43,606 nt of DNA from Lachnospiraceae bacterium (GTDB lineage Bacteria > Bacillota > Clostridia > Lachnospirales > Lachnospiraceae). Under the pieces are notes generated by a model. That model did no database searches. It was not told where the DNA came from and saw nothing but the letters and a program-made list of their open reading frames with translations. The stretch lies in assembly GCA_017442865.1 (NCBI GenBank), contig JAFRXK010000021.1:1-43606 (forward strand). The letters run 5' to 3'. Made by a program: the position numbers and the translations under genes. Shown piece after piece: positions 26,519 to 35,600 of the stretch. How positions within the stretch are numbered: the first letter of the stretch is position 1; the number at the start of each line of letters is the position of its first letter.

Positions 26519-27742
26519 ATGATACAACGTAAAGAATATCTTGAAAAATTAATTGCGTGGAAAGATGAAAGGGTGATTAAAGTTATCACAGGTATAAGAC
26601 GCTGTGGTAAATCTACGCTTTTAACGCTTTACCAGAATTATTTACTTGAATCGGGCATATCGAAAGAACAGATTATTTCTATTAATTTTGAAGACCTTGA
26701 ATATGAAGACCTTCAAAACTATAAAAGTCTGTATAATTATTTGATTTCTAAAATAGATGCTGAAAAAAAATACTACATTTTTTTGGATGAAATTCAAAGA
26801 GTTGAGGATTTTGAGAAGGCTGTAGACAGTCTTTACATTAAAGATAATGTGGACATATACATTACAGGATCAAATGCATATCTTCTTTCGGGAGAGCTTT
26901 CAACACTTTTGTCGGGGCGGTATGTAGAGATATCAATGCTTCCGTTTTCATTTTCAGAGTATTGTGAGCTTAGAACAGATAAAGATAGGGATTTACTTTT
27001 TGCCGATTATATAAAAGATGGCTCTTTTCCATATGTGGCGTTATTGGGCGATAATGATGAAAAAAGAGAGATGTATATTGAAGGAATATACAATACTATT
27101 ATTTTGAAGGATATAGAAGACAGACAAAAGAGGAGAGAGCCTGATGTAAATAAGAGAAAGGTCACAGATTTGGCTCTGCTGAAGAATATTGCGAGATTTT
27201 TGGCAAATTCAATAGGAAATCCAATATCAATCAAGAGTATAACGGATTATATCACTTCATCAGGAAGAAAAACTTCACAAAGCACGGTAGGTGATTATAT
27301 AGAAGCTTTAGAAGAAGCATTTATTTTTTATCCTGTTGAAAGATATGATATCAATGGAAAACAGCTATTGAAAATGAATCAGAAGATTTATATTGTTGAT
27401 TTAGCAATCAGGAGGTATTTGGTGCAAAGAAGCAACTATGATTTAGGCTTCTCCCTTGAAAATGTTATATTCTTAGAGCTGCTAAGAAGAGGATATAAGG
27501 TGAATATTGGAAAACTTGGGACAACGGAGGTGGATTTTGTTGCTAAAAAAGATAACAGGCTGGTATATTTTCAGGTTAGTGCTTCTTTAGCAGACGAAAG
27601 TACCTTTAAGAGAGAAATTACCCCTTTAAAAAATATAAATGATAACTACCCAAAGATAATATTAACTCTTGACAGGTTTTCTCTTGGTGATTATGAAGGA
27701 ATAGAAGTGATGAATGCTGTAGATTGGCTTCTTAAGAATTAA
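26519..27742 (+). CDS. AAA+ ATPase with C-terminal DUF4143 domain
   Basis: A 407-residue protein of a family common as single genes in gut bacteria. The N-terminal AAA_14 domain has Walker A GIRRCGKST (about 25-33), Walker B YIFLDEIQ (about 88-95), the sensor GSNAYLLSGELSTLLSGR and the PFSFSEY motif. A winged-helix-like middle (about 225-290) is followed by the DUF4143 part, with a nuclease-like strand order (TEVDFVAKKDNRLVYFQV). The Lys usual in PD-(D/E)XK sites is not evident there (FQVSAS). Function of the family is unknown. No toxin, methylase or phage gene is adjacent, so no defence role can be argued. It lies between terminators. Confidence 0.85.
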   Translation: MIQRKEYLEKLIAWKDERVIKVITGIRRCGKSTLLTLYQNYLLESGISKEQIISINFEDLEYEDLQNYKSLYNYLISKIDAEKKYYIFLDEIQRVEDFEKAVDSLYIKDNVDIYITGSNAYLLSGELSTLLSGRYVEISMLPFSFSEYCELRTDKDRDLLFADYIKDGSFPYVALLGDNDEKREMYIEGIYNTIILKDIEDRQKRREPDVNKRKVTDLALLKNIARFLANSIGNPISIKSITDYITSSGRKTSQSTVGDYIEALEEAFIFYPVERYDINGKQLLKMNQKIYIVDLAIRRYLVQRSNYDLGFSLENVIFLELLRRGYKVNIGKLGTTEVDFVAKKDNRLVYFQVSASLADESTFKREITPLKNINDNYPKIILTLDRFSLGDYEGIEVMNAVDWLLKN

Positions 27743-27751
27743 ATATTTGAA

Positions 27752-27791
27752 TATGCCATGCCCCGGCGCATTCGCGCCGGGGCATGGCATA
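27752..27791. terminator. GC-rich bidirectional terminator
   Basis: TATGCCATGCCCCGGCGC (27752-27769) pairs perfectly with GCGCCGGGGCATGGCATA (27774-27791) around a 4-nt loop. It lies between the convergent AAA ATPase and HD-domain genes. Confidence 0.75.
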
Positions 27792-27846
27792 CAGTACAAT
27801 TAAAAAGAGATTTCAAAAAAGAGAACTCATCTGATATTTACAATAT

Positions 27847-28416
27847 TTACATATCAAATAATGTGTAAATATCAACACCTGCCTTCTGGTCAAAAAATTC
27901 TTTTAAATCAAAGATTGCATTCCATTTTTGAATGGTGGTGTTCTTAAAGCCGAATTTTCTTACTGCAGACACCATTTTCTTCTCCATATAACAATAACCA
28001 CTTGACAAAGAAAGTGCATCACACAATTGTATCAGCCTGTCAAAATCATTGTATTCAACACTTTTTAAATAATTTTCTACAAATTCAATATCTTCTTTTT
28101 CACAATCCCAGTTATCATAAATCCCATGAATATCTTTATATTGAAATGTGTGTGTTAAACAGATGCGTGCTTCTTCATTACATCCTATCGAGAGCATATA
28201 TTTGTAGCCGTCAATAATATGTCTTGACTGCATGGTTCCGTTTCTTCTGCCTATATCATGGAGTAATCCGAAGCAATACGCCTTATCAACATCCATGTTG
28301 CATAATCCCGCAATTTTTTCAGCTAAATGCGCAACATTATACGAATGCTGAATCCAGCCTCCATCATTTAAAGCCTTTGCTTCGGCTAATATCTGCTTGG
28401 CCATTTCTCTATTCAT
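27847..28416 (-). CDS. HD-domain phosphohydrolase-like protein
   Basis: A 189-residue soluble protein with an HD metal-binding domain. The motifs are the first His in GGWIQHSYNVAHLAEKIA (about 24), the HD pair in CFGLLHDIGRRNG (about 53-54) and later His residues in SRHIIDGYKYML and CLTHTF. Family members hydrolyse phosphate esters or nucleotides; substrate unknown. SD AGGAGG lies 7 nt before the ATG. Its gene follows the small membrane protein gene by 26 nt on the same strand, so the two are probably co-transcribed. Confidence 0.82.
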   Translation of the reverse strand: MNREMAKQILAEAKALNDGGWIQHSYNVAHLAEKIAGLCNMDVDKAYCFGLLHDIGRRNGTMQSRHIIDGYKYMLSIGCNEEARICLTHTFQYKDIHGIYDNWDCEKEDIEFVENYLKSVEYNDFDRLIQLCDALSLSSGYCYMEKKMVSAVRKFGFKNTTIQKWNAIFDLKEFFDQKAGVDIYTLFDM

Positions 28417-28442
28417 TCTTATGCCTCCTAAAACCGGAATTA

Positions 28443-28739
28443 TTACATCTCGTTTCTTCTTTTAATTCTTGAATATCTTACTGCAACAAGCACAATTGAG
28501 AGAATAATCACAAAAATAGTGATGCCGATTGCGATAAGAGGCAGTATTACCGAGAATATCGGGATGCCATGTCCCTGAACATCTCCGTTGCCGGAGAATA
28601 TGATGGAATCCATAGATACTCCGAGGAAGAAAAGTATTGCATCTATTATAAGCTGTGCCGGTATCAAAAGAAGCCAGAGAAAGGCTAAGCCGGGTGATTT
28701 CTTCTTGAATTGTTTGTCCATATTATTGTGCAAAATCAT
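28443..28739 (-). CDS. Small two-helix membrane protein, unknown function
   Basis: A 98-residue protein (92 residues if the second Met at 28721 is used). It has two hydrophobic segments (LAFLWLLLIPAQLIIDAILFFLGV and IFSVILPLIAIGITIFVIILSIVLVAV), about 20 residues between them, and a basic C-terminus (RYSRIKRRNEM). I do not recognise a family. The only strong SD (AAAGGAGG) lies about 27 nt before the ATG, separated from it by a perfect palindrome whose last bases include the start codon. That suggests control at initiation or a misjudged start. Confidence 0.6.
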   Translation of the reverse strand: MILHNNMDKQFKKKSPGLAFLWLLLIPAQLIIDAILFFLGVSMDSIIFSGNGDVQGHGIPIFSVILPLIAIGITIFVIILSIVLVAVRYSRIKRRNEM

Positions 28740-28758
28740 AATATCGGGCGATATTATG
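28737..28758. promoter_or_regulatory. Perfect 22-bp palindrome over the start of the small membrane protein gene
   Basis: Arms CATAATATCG (28737-28746) and CGATATTATG (28749-28758) flank a 2-bp centre. On the minus strand it lies between an AAAGGAGG and the ATG, and its distal arm contains the ATG. It may be an operator for a dimeric repressor. As RNA, the arms could form a hairpin that occludes the start codon or brings SD and ATG together. The rest of 28759-28948 shows nothing beyond A/T-rich sequence. Confidence 0.5.
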
Positions 28759-28948
28759 AATGCGCCTCCTTTCGTGATTGTTTACATAGCGTAATTACAT
28801 ACTACCTGTATGTTTTAAATTATAGCACATTAAATATGTTTGAGAAAGAATTTTGTAAATAAACAATGAGTGCGAAAAGAATTAGAATTATTCAAAAATC
28901 AGCTTATTATAATATTGTGGAATTATGTTGCGTAATAGCTGGTAAGAA

Positions 28949-30064
28949 TTACTTTATGCGGATGTATATGTAATCACATAATTTCTTGATTGCAATCGGT
29001 ACGAAAATACCGCCTGCAAGATAAAGTATAGCATATTGCTGCAATCCTTTTGGTAAATAATAATACCATATAGATGCTTTCATTGTATTTATATCGAAGT
29101 CTGAAAACAATGGAGTTATTATGCTAAGCAGATAAAATCCCCATTTCACACACATATATCCCAACATTTGATGAATCATTATACTGTAAGTATTGTCGGA
29201 AATTAATCTTATTATTTGCCAGTTCTTTATAGTTGGGGCAATTATCTTTGAAATTCTCAGCCAGAAGGCAATACCTGTTATTGAAGTAATATAAGGCATT
29301 AAGTGTCCATTGTTAAATTTAGCCATGCTGGATGGTATATATTCAAGATCCGAAAAAAAGGTTAACAGCAGTAACTGTACTGCAAAGATAATGGTGAAGT
29401 AGGCAGCATTACAAAGCTTGTCATGTTTTTCAAGCTTTTCGTTATAAAGTCTGCCCAGCTGAAAACAAGGCAAAAATAACATTGCTCTTGAGAAGAGCTT
29501 TAATAATCCGTAAGCGCGGCCGTCAATGGCAATCTGAATTCCGCATATACCAATCAAAAGATATATAATAAAAAAGAAATATTCATTCTTAATTTTTAAA
29601 ATTCCAAGAGATTTCCTGAATAAAATGTTGAACAAGCATACAATAAATAGCGGATATACGAACCAGGAGCCCAGATTAAAGCAGAAAGCTTCTCCATCGA
29701 TGAATGGCATTATAAATAAATTGTATGGAGTTACCCCGGCACCTATAGTGTATCCAAACCTATTTAATATAAGAATTAATAGTCCATATATTATATTCCA
29801 TATGTATGCAGGGATTAGTAAACGTTTTGTGCGCTTCCATATGTATTTTAATATAGTGTTTTCATAATCAGGTTTGTAAAAATAGCCGGAAATGAATACA
29901 AAAAGAGAAAGATTAAAAGAATAAGTAGGAAACCATTCGTACGCAAGCGAAATCCCGCCATGATAACAATGACCGGAGACTATAATAATGATTCCTATTG
30001 CGGATAATAATTTAAACTGCAGATTGACTGAATCGTTTGTACTTTTATCTGATGTTTTCTTCAT
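28949..30064 (-). CDS. Membrane acyltransferase (acyltransferase 3 family)
   Basis: A 371-residue integral membrane protein with about ten helices. The start LSAIGIIIIVSGHCYHGG carries the conserved His region of acyltransferase_3 (PF01757), followed by FNLSLFVFISGYFY. Such enzymes O-acetylate or acylate sugars of cell-wall, exopolysaccharide or antibiotic substrates; target unknown. I chose the ATG at 30064 (AGGA 7 nt upstream). The frame is open to 30166, but the extra 34 residues would be read through the operator-like repeats and are low-complexity (FVKTN repeats). It is divergent from a small HTH regulator. Confidence 0.82.
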   Translation of the reverse strand: MKKTSDKSTNDSVNLQFKLLSAIGIIIIVSGHCYHGGISLAYEWFPTYSFNLSLFVFISGYFYKPDYENTILKYIWKRTKRLLIPAYIWNIIYGLLILILNRFGYTIGAGVTPYNLFIMPFIDGEAFCFNLGSWFVYPLFIVCLFNILFRKSLGILKIKNEYFFFIIYLLIGICGIQIAIDGRAYGLLKLFSRAMLFLPCFQLGRLYNEKLEKHDKLCNAAYFTIIFAVQLLLLTFFSDLEYIPSSMAKFNNGHLMPYITSITGIAFWLRISKIIAPTIKNWQIIRLISDNTYSIMIHQMLGYMCVKWGFYLLSIITPLFSDFDINTMKASIWYYYLPKGLQQYAILYLAGGIFVPIAIKKLCDYIYIRIK

Positions 30065-30107
30065 AAATGTGTCCTGCCTTATGATGTTTGTAAAGTGAAA
30101 ATACATA

Positions 30108-30157
30108 TTCGTCTTAACGAAGATAATCGTTTTAATTATTATATTCGTTTTAACGAA
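30108..30157. promoter_or_regulatory. Three operator-like repeats at 18-bp spacing
   Basis: TTCGTCTTAACGAA (30108-30121), a weaker ATCGTTTTAATT (from 30126) and TTCGTTTTAACGAA (30144-30157) start exactly 18 bp apart. The last is a perfect 6+2+6 palindrome. They lie in the 154-bp region between the divergent acyltransferase and HTH genes, and are the probable binding array of that HTH protein. The rest of the region is A/T-rich and likely holds both promoters. Confidence 0.6.
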
Positions 30158-30218
30158 GATATTCAAGCATAAATTTATGTTTTAGCATAAATAATATAAA
30201 CATTTGGGAGGCTTGAAT

Positions 30219-30437
30219 GTGATTGATTATTCACCATTTTGGAAGACACTAGAGGAATCAGAAGAGAATTGGTATACACTTACAAGTAAACATCATCTTT
30301 CAAACAGCACACTGCATCGTTTAAAGCATAATAAGGATATATCTACAAAGACGATTAATGATTTGTGTCGCATTTTAAAATGCAATGTTAAAGATATTAT
30401 TACTTATGTGCCGTCGGATGAAGACCAGCCTTTGTAG
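30219..30437 (+). CDS. Small XRE-type HTH regulator
   Basis: A 72-residue protein that is almost all helix-turn-helix: WYTLTSKHHLSNSTLHRLKHNKDISTKTINDLCRILKCNVKDII. This is the Cro/CI-like fold of short regulators in Firmicutes. The start is GTG at 30219 with GGGAGG 7 nt upstream; the TTG at 30204 overlaps the SD and is unlikely. It is divergent from the acyltransferase gene, with three operator-like repeats between, so it probably represses both itself and that gene. After it, 30438-30508 holds no gene. Confidence 0.8.
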   Translation: MIDYSPFWKTLEESEENWYTLTSKHHLSNSTLHRLKHNKDISTKTINDLCRILKCNVKDIITYVPSDEDQPL

Positions 30438-30508
30438 AAAATAAAAAGCATGTCCTGCAGACTCCAGTATGGGGAAGCAAAAAATGCATTTATCATTTTA
30501 TCGAAAAA

Positions 30509-30533
30509 CCGCCGCTGCATTTCGCAGCGGCGG
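30509..30533 (-). terminator. Terminator of the sodium:solute symporter gene
   Basis: CCGCCGCTGC (30509-30518) pairs with GCAGCGGCGG (30524-30533). On the minus strand the stem is directly followed by TTTTT, a canonical intrinsic terminator for the symporter ending at 30575. Confidence 0.85.
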
Positions 30534-30574
30534 CAAATCTATATAGGATATTTGGTTTATTTGTCGTGTTTGTC

Positions 30575-32158
30575 TTATTTATCGCCTAATGCTCTCTTTT
30601 CGGAAACAACAACCTTCTTGTCGTAGCACTTGAAGAGTTCTTCAACCTTCTTGTTGTCCTTCTTTGCGATAGCATTTGAAATAAGGCTTACTACCGGCAC
30701 GAGGATGAGGCCGCCGACCATTGCGACAGCGCCTGAGCGGATTGATGAAGCGAAGATGTATCCGAGTACTGTGCCGCTGAAGTTCTTGCCTGAAAGTGAA
30801 ATTATAAGCTGGAGTATTTCAATGCCGCAGCCGAAGATGAAGCATGCAACAACTGATGATTTAGTTGTCTTCTTCCAGTACAGGCCGTAAAGGAACGGAG
30901 CGAGGAATGCGCCTGCAAGAGCACCCCATGAAACACCCATCATCTGTGCGATGAATGAGAAGTTGTAGGTATCCTTTAAGATTGCGATGATAGCTGATAC
31001 AATGATAAAGAATACGATGAATATTCTTAAGACTAATACAGTCTTCTTCTCGCCTTTAATCTTACCCTTTGAAGCCGGTGCGATTACGTCAAGCGTAAGA
31101 GTTGAGCTTGATGTAAGTACCAGTGATGAAAGTGTTGACATTGAAGCTGAAAGCACGAGTACGATAACAATGCTTATGATAATCGATGGAAGATTTGAAA
31201 GCATTGAAGGAATGATTGTATCAAACAACGGCTTTCCTGTAGCTTCGTTGTAGGTTACTGAGTCTGCGTAAAGACGTCCGAAGCCGCCAAGGAAGTAGCA
31301 GCCGCCAGCAACGATAATCGCAAATATTGTTGAAATGATTGTACCCTTTGAAATTGCGTCCTCACTCTCGATTGCATAGAACTTGCCGACCATCTGCGGA
31401 AGTCCCCATGTTCCGAGGGATGTAAGGATAACTACAAATAAAAGTGCGAGCGGGTCAGGTCCTAAGAATGCAACAAATCCGCCTGCTATGCCTGAGCCTG
31501 AATCAATCTGTGAAAGCTTTTCCATTGCAGGAATGAAGCCGCCGTTGTCAGCAAGTACTGCACCGATAACTGCGACGATACCGCCAAGCATGATGATTCC
31601 CTGAATGAAATCATTGATTGCTGTTGCCATGTAGCCGCCAAAGATAACGTAAAGCGCTGTAAGTACTGCCATGATAGCGATAACAACCCAGTATGGAATA
31701 TCAAAAGCGATGTTAAATAAGCTTGAAAGTCCGTTGTACAGGGATGCCGTGTAAGGAATCAAAAATACAAATACGATAAATGAAGCTACAACCTTGAGAG
31801 TATTTGAATCAAAACGCTTTGCAAAGAAATCAGGCATTGTCTTGCTGTCGAGAGCCTGGGTCATGATTCGTGTACGTCTTCCGAGAACATTCCATGCGAG
31901 AAGCGAACCGATGAAGGCATTTCCAAGACCAATCCATGTTGATGCAAGACCAAAGTTCCAGCCGAACTGTCCGGCGTAGCCGACGAAAATAACGGCTGAG
32001 AAATAAGATGTACCGAAGGCAAATGCAGTAAGCCAAGGACCTACTGTACGTCCGCCAAGGACAAAGTCGTTAACATTGGTTGCGTGCTTTCTTGAGTAAA
32101 AACCTACACCAATCATAACTGCAAAGAAAACAACTAACATTGCAATAGTAATGAACAT
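30575..32158 (-). CDS. Sodium:solute symporter family transporter
   Basis: A 527-residue secondary transporter with about 13 membrane helices. SSS-family stretches are FVLGGRTVGPWLTAFAFGTSYFSAVIFVGYAG (about 32-63), YVIFGGYMATAINDFIQG (about 170) and SASMSTLSSLVLTSSSTLTLDVI (about 335-357, the sodium-site region). It is a paralogue of the PutP-type protein at 16487-17980 but diverged enough that proline is not assured; the solute is unknown. SD AGGAGG lies 8 nt before the ATG. No regulator gene is adjacent. Confidence 0.87.
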   Translation of the reverse strand: MFITIAMLVVFFAVMIGVGFYSRKHATNVNDFVLGGRTVGPWLTAFAFGTSYFSAVIFVGYAGQFGWNFGLASTWIGLGNAFIGSLLAWNVLGRRTRIMTQALDSKTMPDFFAKRFDSNTLKVVASFIVFVFLIPYTASLYNGLSSLFNIAFDIPYWVVIAIMAVLTALYVIFGGYMATAINDFIQGIIMLGGIVAVIGAVLADNGGFIPAMEKLSQIDSGSGIAGGFVAFLGPDPLALLFVVILTSLGTWGLPQMVGKFYAIESEDAISKGTIISTIFAIIVAGGCYFLGGFGRLYADSVTYNEATGKPLFDTIIPSMLSNLPSIIISIVIVLVLSASMSTLSSLVLTSSSTLTLDVIAPASKGKIKGEKKTVLVLRIFIVFFIIVSAIIAILKDTYNFSFIAQMMGVSWGALAGAFLAPFLYGLYWKKTTKSSVVACFIFGCGIEILQLIISLSGKNFSGTVLGYIFASSIRSGAVAMVGGLILVPVVSLISNAIAKKDNKKVEELFKCYDKKVVVSEKRALGDK

Positions 32159-32387
32159 TACAAGTTCCTCCTGAAAAAAGTTTTAGTTTATTCGTTCAGT
32201 GTGTCAGAGTATAGTGCTTTAAAGCACCGACGCTTTAAACTGATAAAGTGAGTTCATTATATAACACTATTTTAATAATGTCAATTCATATTTTATATTT
32301 TTTTATCATTTGTTGTCTGCATTCCGAAATTACACTTTAGGATGGAATTTATAAAGCATTTTTAAATGTCGTGTTAAGTCAAATACC

Positions 32388-32427
32388 CCGTAGCCTGCTG
32401 CCAGGCGTGACCCGGCTTGCTTTTTTT
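32388..32427 (+). other. Hairpin-rich patch with a T-tract, unassigned
   Basis: The 420-nt gap between the symporter and the mannosidase leader holds a C/G-rich island in A/T-rich DNA. A GCCTG/CAGGC hairpin at 32393-32406 lies within an outer AGCC/GGCT pairing, followed by seven T at 32421-32427. It looks like a terminator, but no plus-strand gene precedes it, so it may end a short unannotated RNA. A TTTAAAGC/GCTTTAAA inverted repeat (32218-32239) lies near the symporter promoter. Nothing else is evident in 32159-32578. Confidence 0.25.
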
Positions 32428-32578
32428 GCTTTGATAAAGTACGAATAAAGATAAAACTAAGATATGCTGCTGATATAGTTGGTGCGTTCGGGATTTATAT
32501 ATGATAAAATGTAAATATACACGGGGAGAAGATGTTTTTTGCTTGTATGAAAAGCATGAAATCAGGAGGCGTGGCGAT

Positions 32579-32674
32579 ATGATAAGACTGAAAAGGCTTG
32601 TAAATATTGGACGTGTATATAAAAACGAGGCTGGCAGAGAAATAAAAACAAATATCGGAGGACAGGGGTTATGA
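32579..32674 (+). CDS. 31-residue leader ORF overlapping the mannosidase gene
   Basis: ATG at 32579 follows AGGAGG by 9 nt. The basic peptide MIRLKRLVNIGRVYKNEAGR... (31 residues) stops at 32672-32674, overlapping the ATGATG start of the mannosidase. The good SD and the overlap suggest it is translated and coupled to the enzyme gene. I recognise no family. A promoter may lie near 32479-32510 (TTGGTG and TATGATAAAAT). Confidence 0.5.
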   Translation: MIRLKRLVNIGRVYKNEAGREIKTNIGGQGL

Positions 32675-35600
32675 TGTTTATACGCGAGAGAATAGGAAAA
32701 TTACTGGAGTATCTGGAGGGGATGATTTATACCGATGAGGTCGCCGTGGACAGGTTCAAGATGAAAAAGCTTGAGAAACATTTTGGGGATTATGCTTATC
32801 CGGACACGTCCGTGTGGGACGATTTTGACGGAGATATGATGTGGGGCGGACATCAGGAGTATTACTGCTTTGCCACGCATATAAGGCTTGATGAGAGATT
32901 TAGCGGAAAATGTGTTGTGTTTGAGGTTATGACAGGCCGTGAGGGAGAGTGGGACGCTACAAACCCGCAGTTTTCAATATATTTAAACGGCAGACTCATT
33001 CAGGGACTTGACGTTAATCACAGAGAGATAGTTATAAGTGAGGATGCGTTGGAAGGAGAGGAATACGACATACTTCTGACCGCATTTACCGGAGATTCAA
33101 ATTTCCGGCTGAAGCTTGACGCAAGGCTTAAGGTGCTGCACAGGGATGTTGAAAAATATTATTACGATATAAATGTCCCTTACATGACCGCGAAGCTGTT
33201 AAATCCGGACAGCAGGGATTATTACAATATAATAAATGCGTTGAATGATTCGCTTAACCTGCTGGATTTGAGGGTTGAGCATTCGGAAGGCTTCTATGCG
33301 TCGCTAAGACTTGCCGAGGAGAATATTCAGAAGAATTTCTATGAAAAATATTGCGGTGAGGCATCGCCCGTTACTTACTGTGTGGGGCATACGCATATAG
33401 ACTGCGCATGGCTGTGGACGATGAGCGTTACAAGGGACAAGGCGCTTAGGAGCTTTTCAACGGTGCTTGAGCTTATGAAACAGTACCCGGAGTATAAATT
33501 TATGTCGAGCCAGCCTCTTTTGTACAAATTCGTAAAGGAGGCGGCTCCTGAAAAATATGAGGAGATAAAGAGGCGTGCCGCAGAGGGCAGATGGGAGCCT
33601 GAGGGCGGCATGTATGTGGAGGCAGACTGCAACTTATCATCGGGCGAGTCATTTATAAGGCAGATATTATATGGAAAGCGGTTTTTCAAGGAAGAATTCG
33701 GCGCGGACAGCAAAATATTATGGCTGCCGGATGTGTTCGGCTATTCGGCGGCGCTCCCGCAGATTATGAAAAAGTGCGGCATTGATTATTTCATGACAAC
33801 GAAGATAAGCTGGAATGAATTAAATAAAATGCCTTACGACACGTTTATGTGGGAGGGCATAGACGGAAGCAGGGTGCTTACGCATTTTGTGCCGACAAGA
33901 GATTACAATACGCCGGCGGTGGACGGTGGAACCGCCACCGCCCACTATACCACCTATGTTGGCTTCCTCACGCCGTCGCATGTGATGGGCGGCTGGCAGA
34001 GATACGGACAGAAATATTTAAATGAAGAGGTTATGATGACCTATGGCTACGGAGACGGCGGAGGCGGTCCGACAAGGCAGATGCTTGAGACACAGAGACG
34101 CCTTGAGATGGGAATACCGGGCTGTCCAAGGACAAAGATTAGCACTGCGAGTGAGTTTTTTGATACGCTTGATACGCATGTGAAGGATAAAAAATATCTT
34201 CCGCACTGGGTCGGAGAGCTTTATCTTGAATACCACAGGGGGACATATACCTCGATGGCTAGAAACAAGCGCTACAACAGAAGGTCTGAATTTGCGTGCT
34301 GCAATCTGGAGCTTTACGGAGTGATGGATTATATATTGAACAATCGAAAATATCCGGGACAGGCTTTGGAGGAGTGCTGGGAGATTATACTTAAGAACCA
34401 GTTCCACGACATTCTGCCGGGCTCATCAATTAAGGAGGTGTACGACGATTCAAAGAGTGAGTATGAGGCATTGCTTGAAAAGACAGGCAGTCTTACAAAA
34501 AACGCGCTGAAGAATATTGCCGACAATGTTGATGCGCCGAAGGGAAGCCTCGTTGTATTTAACCCTGATTCCTTTATTGCGGATTCGGTTGTAAGATTTA
34601 CAGGAGAGTATAAGGCACCGGTTATCATTGACGGAGAGCAAAAAGTGCAGACCCAGAGATTAAATGACGGAGGCTTTGTATTTAATGCAGCAAATATTCC
34701 GTCAAAGGGTTACAGAAGCTTTGAAATTGTTGAAGCGGGGGCTGGATTTGCAGAAGATTATTGCAATGATGCATGCAAAAACTACGATAATGCTGATTCT
34801 GATGCAGGTGATTTTGTGATTGAGCGTGGATTGGCAGCCTTTGATAAGCTGCTCCTTGAAAATAAATATTACAGAATCACATTTGATGAAAAGGGGCATA
34901 TGCGCTCAATATTTGATAAGAACGCCAAAAGAGAGCTTCTTAAAAACGGTCAGAATGGCAATGTCATTATGACCTATGAGGACCGCCCGCACAATTTTGA
35001 TGCATGGGACGTTAATAATTATTATGAAGAGAAGTCATGGGAAGCAGATGACGTAACGCAGATGTGCATTACCGAAAAGGGTCCTGTGCTTACGACCTTG
35101 AAAATCACAAGGAAATATCTTGATTCTACAATAGTCCAGTATATCACTATTTACGAGGAGAATCCGAGGATAGATATAAGGCATGAAATAGACTGGAGGC
35201 AGAAGCAGATATTTGTCAAGCTTTTATTCCCTGTGGATATACACGCAAATGAGGCGACATACGAGATACAGTACGGAAATGTAAAGCGTCCGACGCATTA
35301 CAATACCTCATGGGATGCAGCGAGATTTGAGGTGTGTATGCACAAATGGGTGGATTTATCCGAGGACGATTACGGCGTAAGCATTTTGAACGACTGCAAG
35401 TATGGTATAAGCATCCATGACGGCAATATAGGCGTTTCATTGTTAAAGTCAGCAATTTATCCAAACCCGCAGGCGGACAAGGAGAGGCATGAATTTACCA
35501 TTAGCCTGCTGCCGCACAAGGGCGGCTTTAAGGAAGCACACACTATAAGGCAGGCGTATCTTTTGAACAATCCTATGAGCGCATTTATTAAAGAAAGCGC

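Noticed and set aside
26519..28416. Defence island made of the AAA/DUF4143 ATPase and HD-domain protein
   Set aside because: The genes are convergent with a terminator between them, and no nuclease, methylase, toxin or Cas partner is present. Both families are common in other contexts.
30108..30157. CRISPR remnant
   Set aside because: There are only three 14-bp palindromes at an 18-bp step and no cas genes. An operator array fits better.
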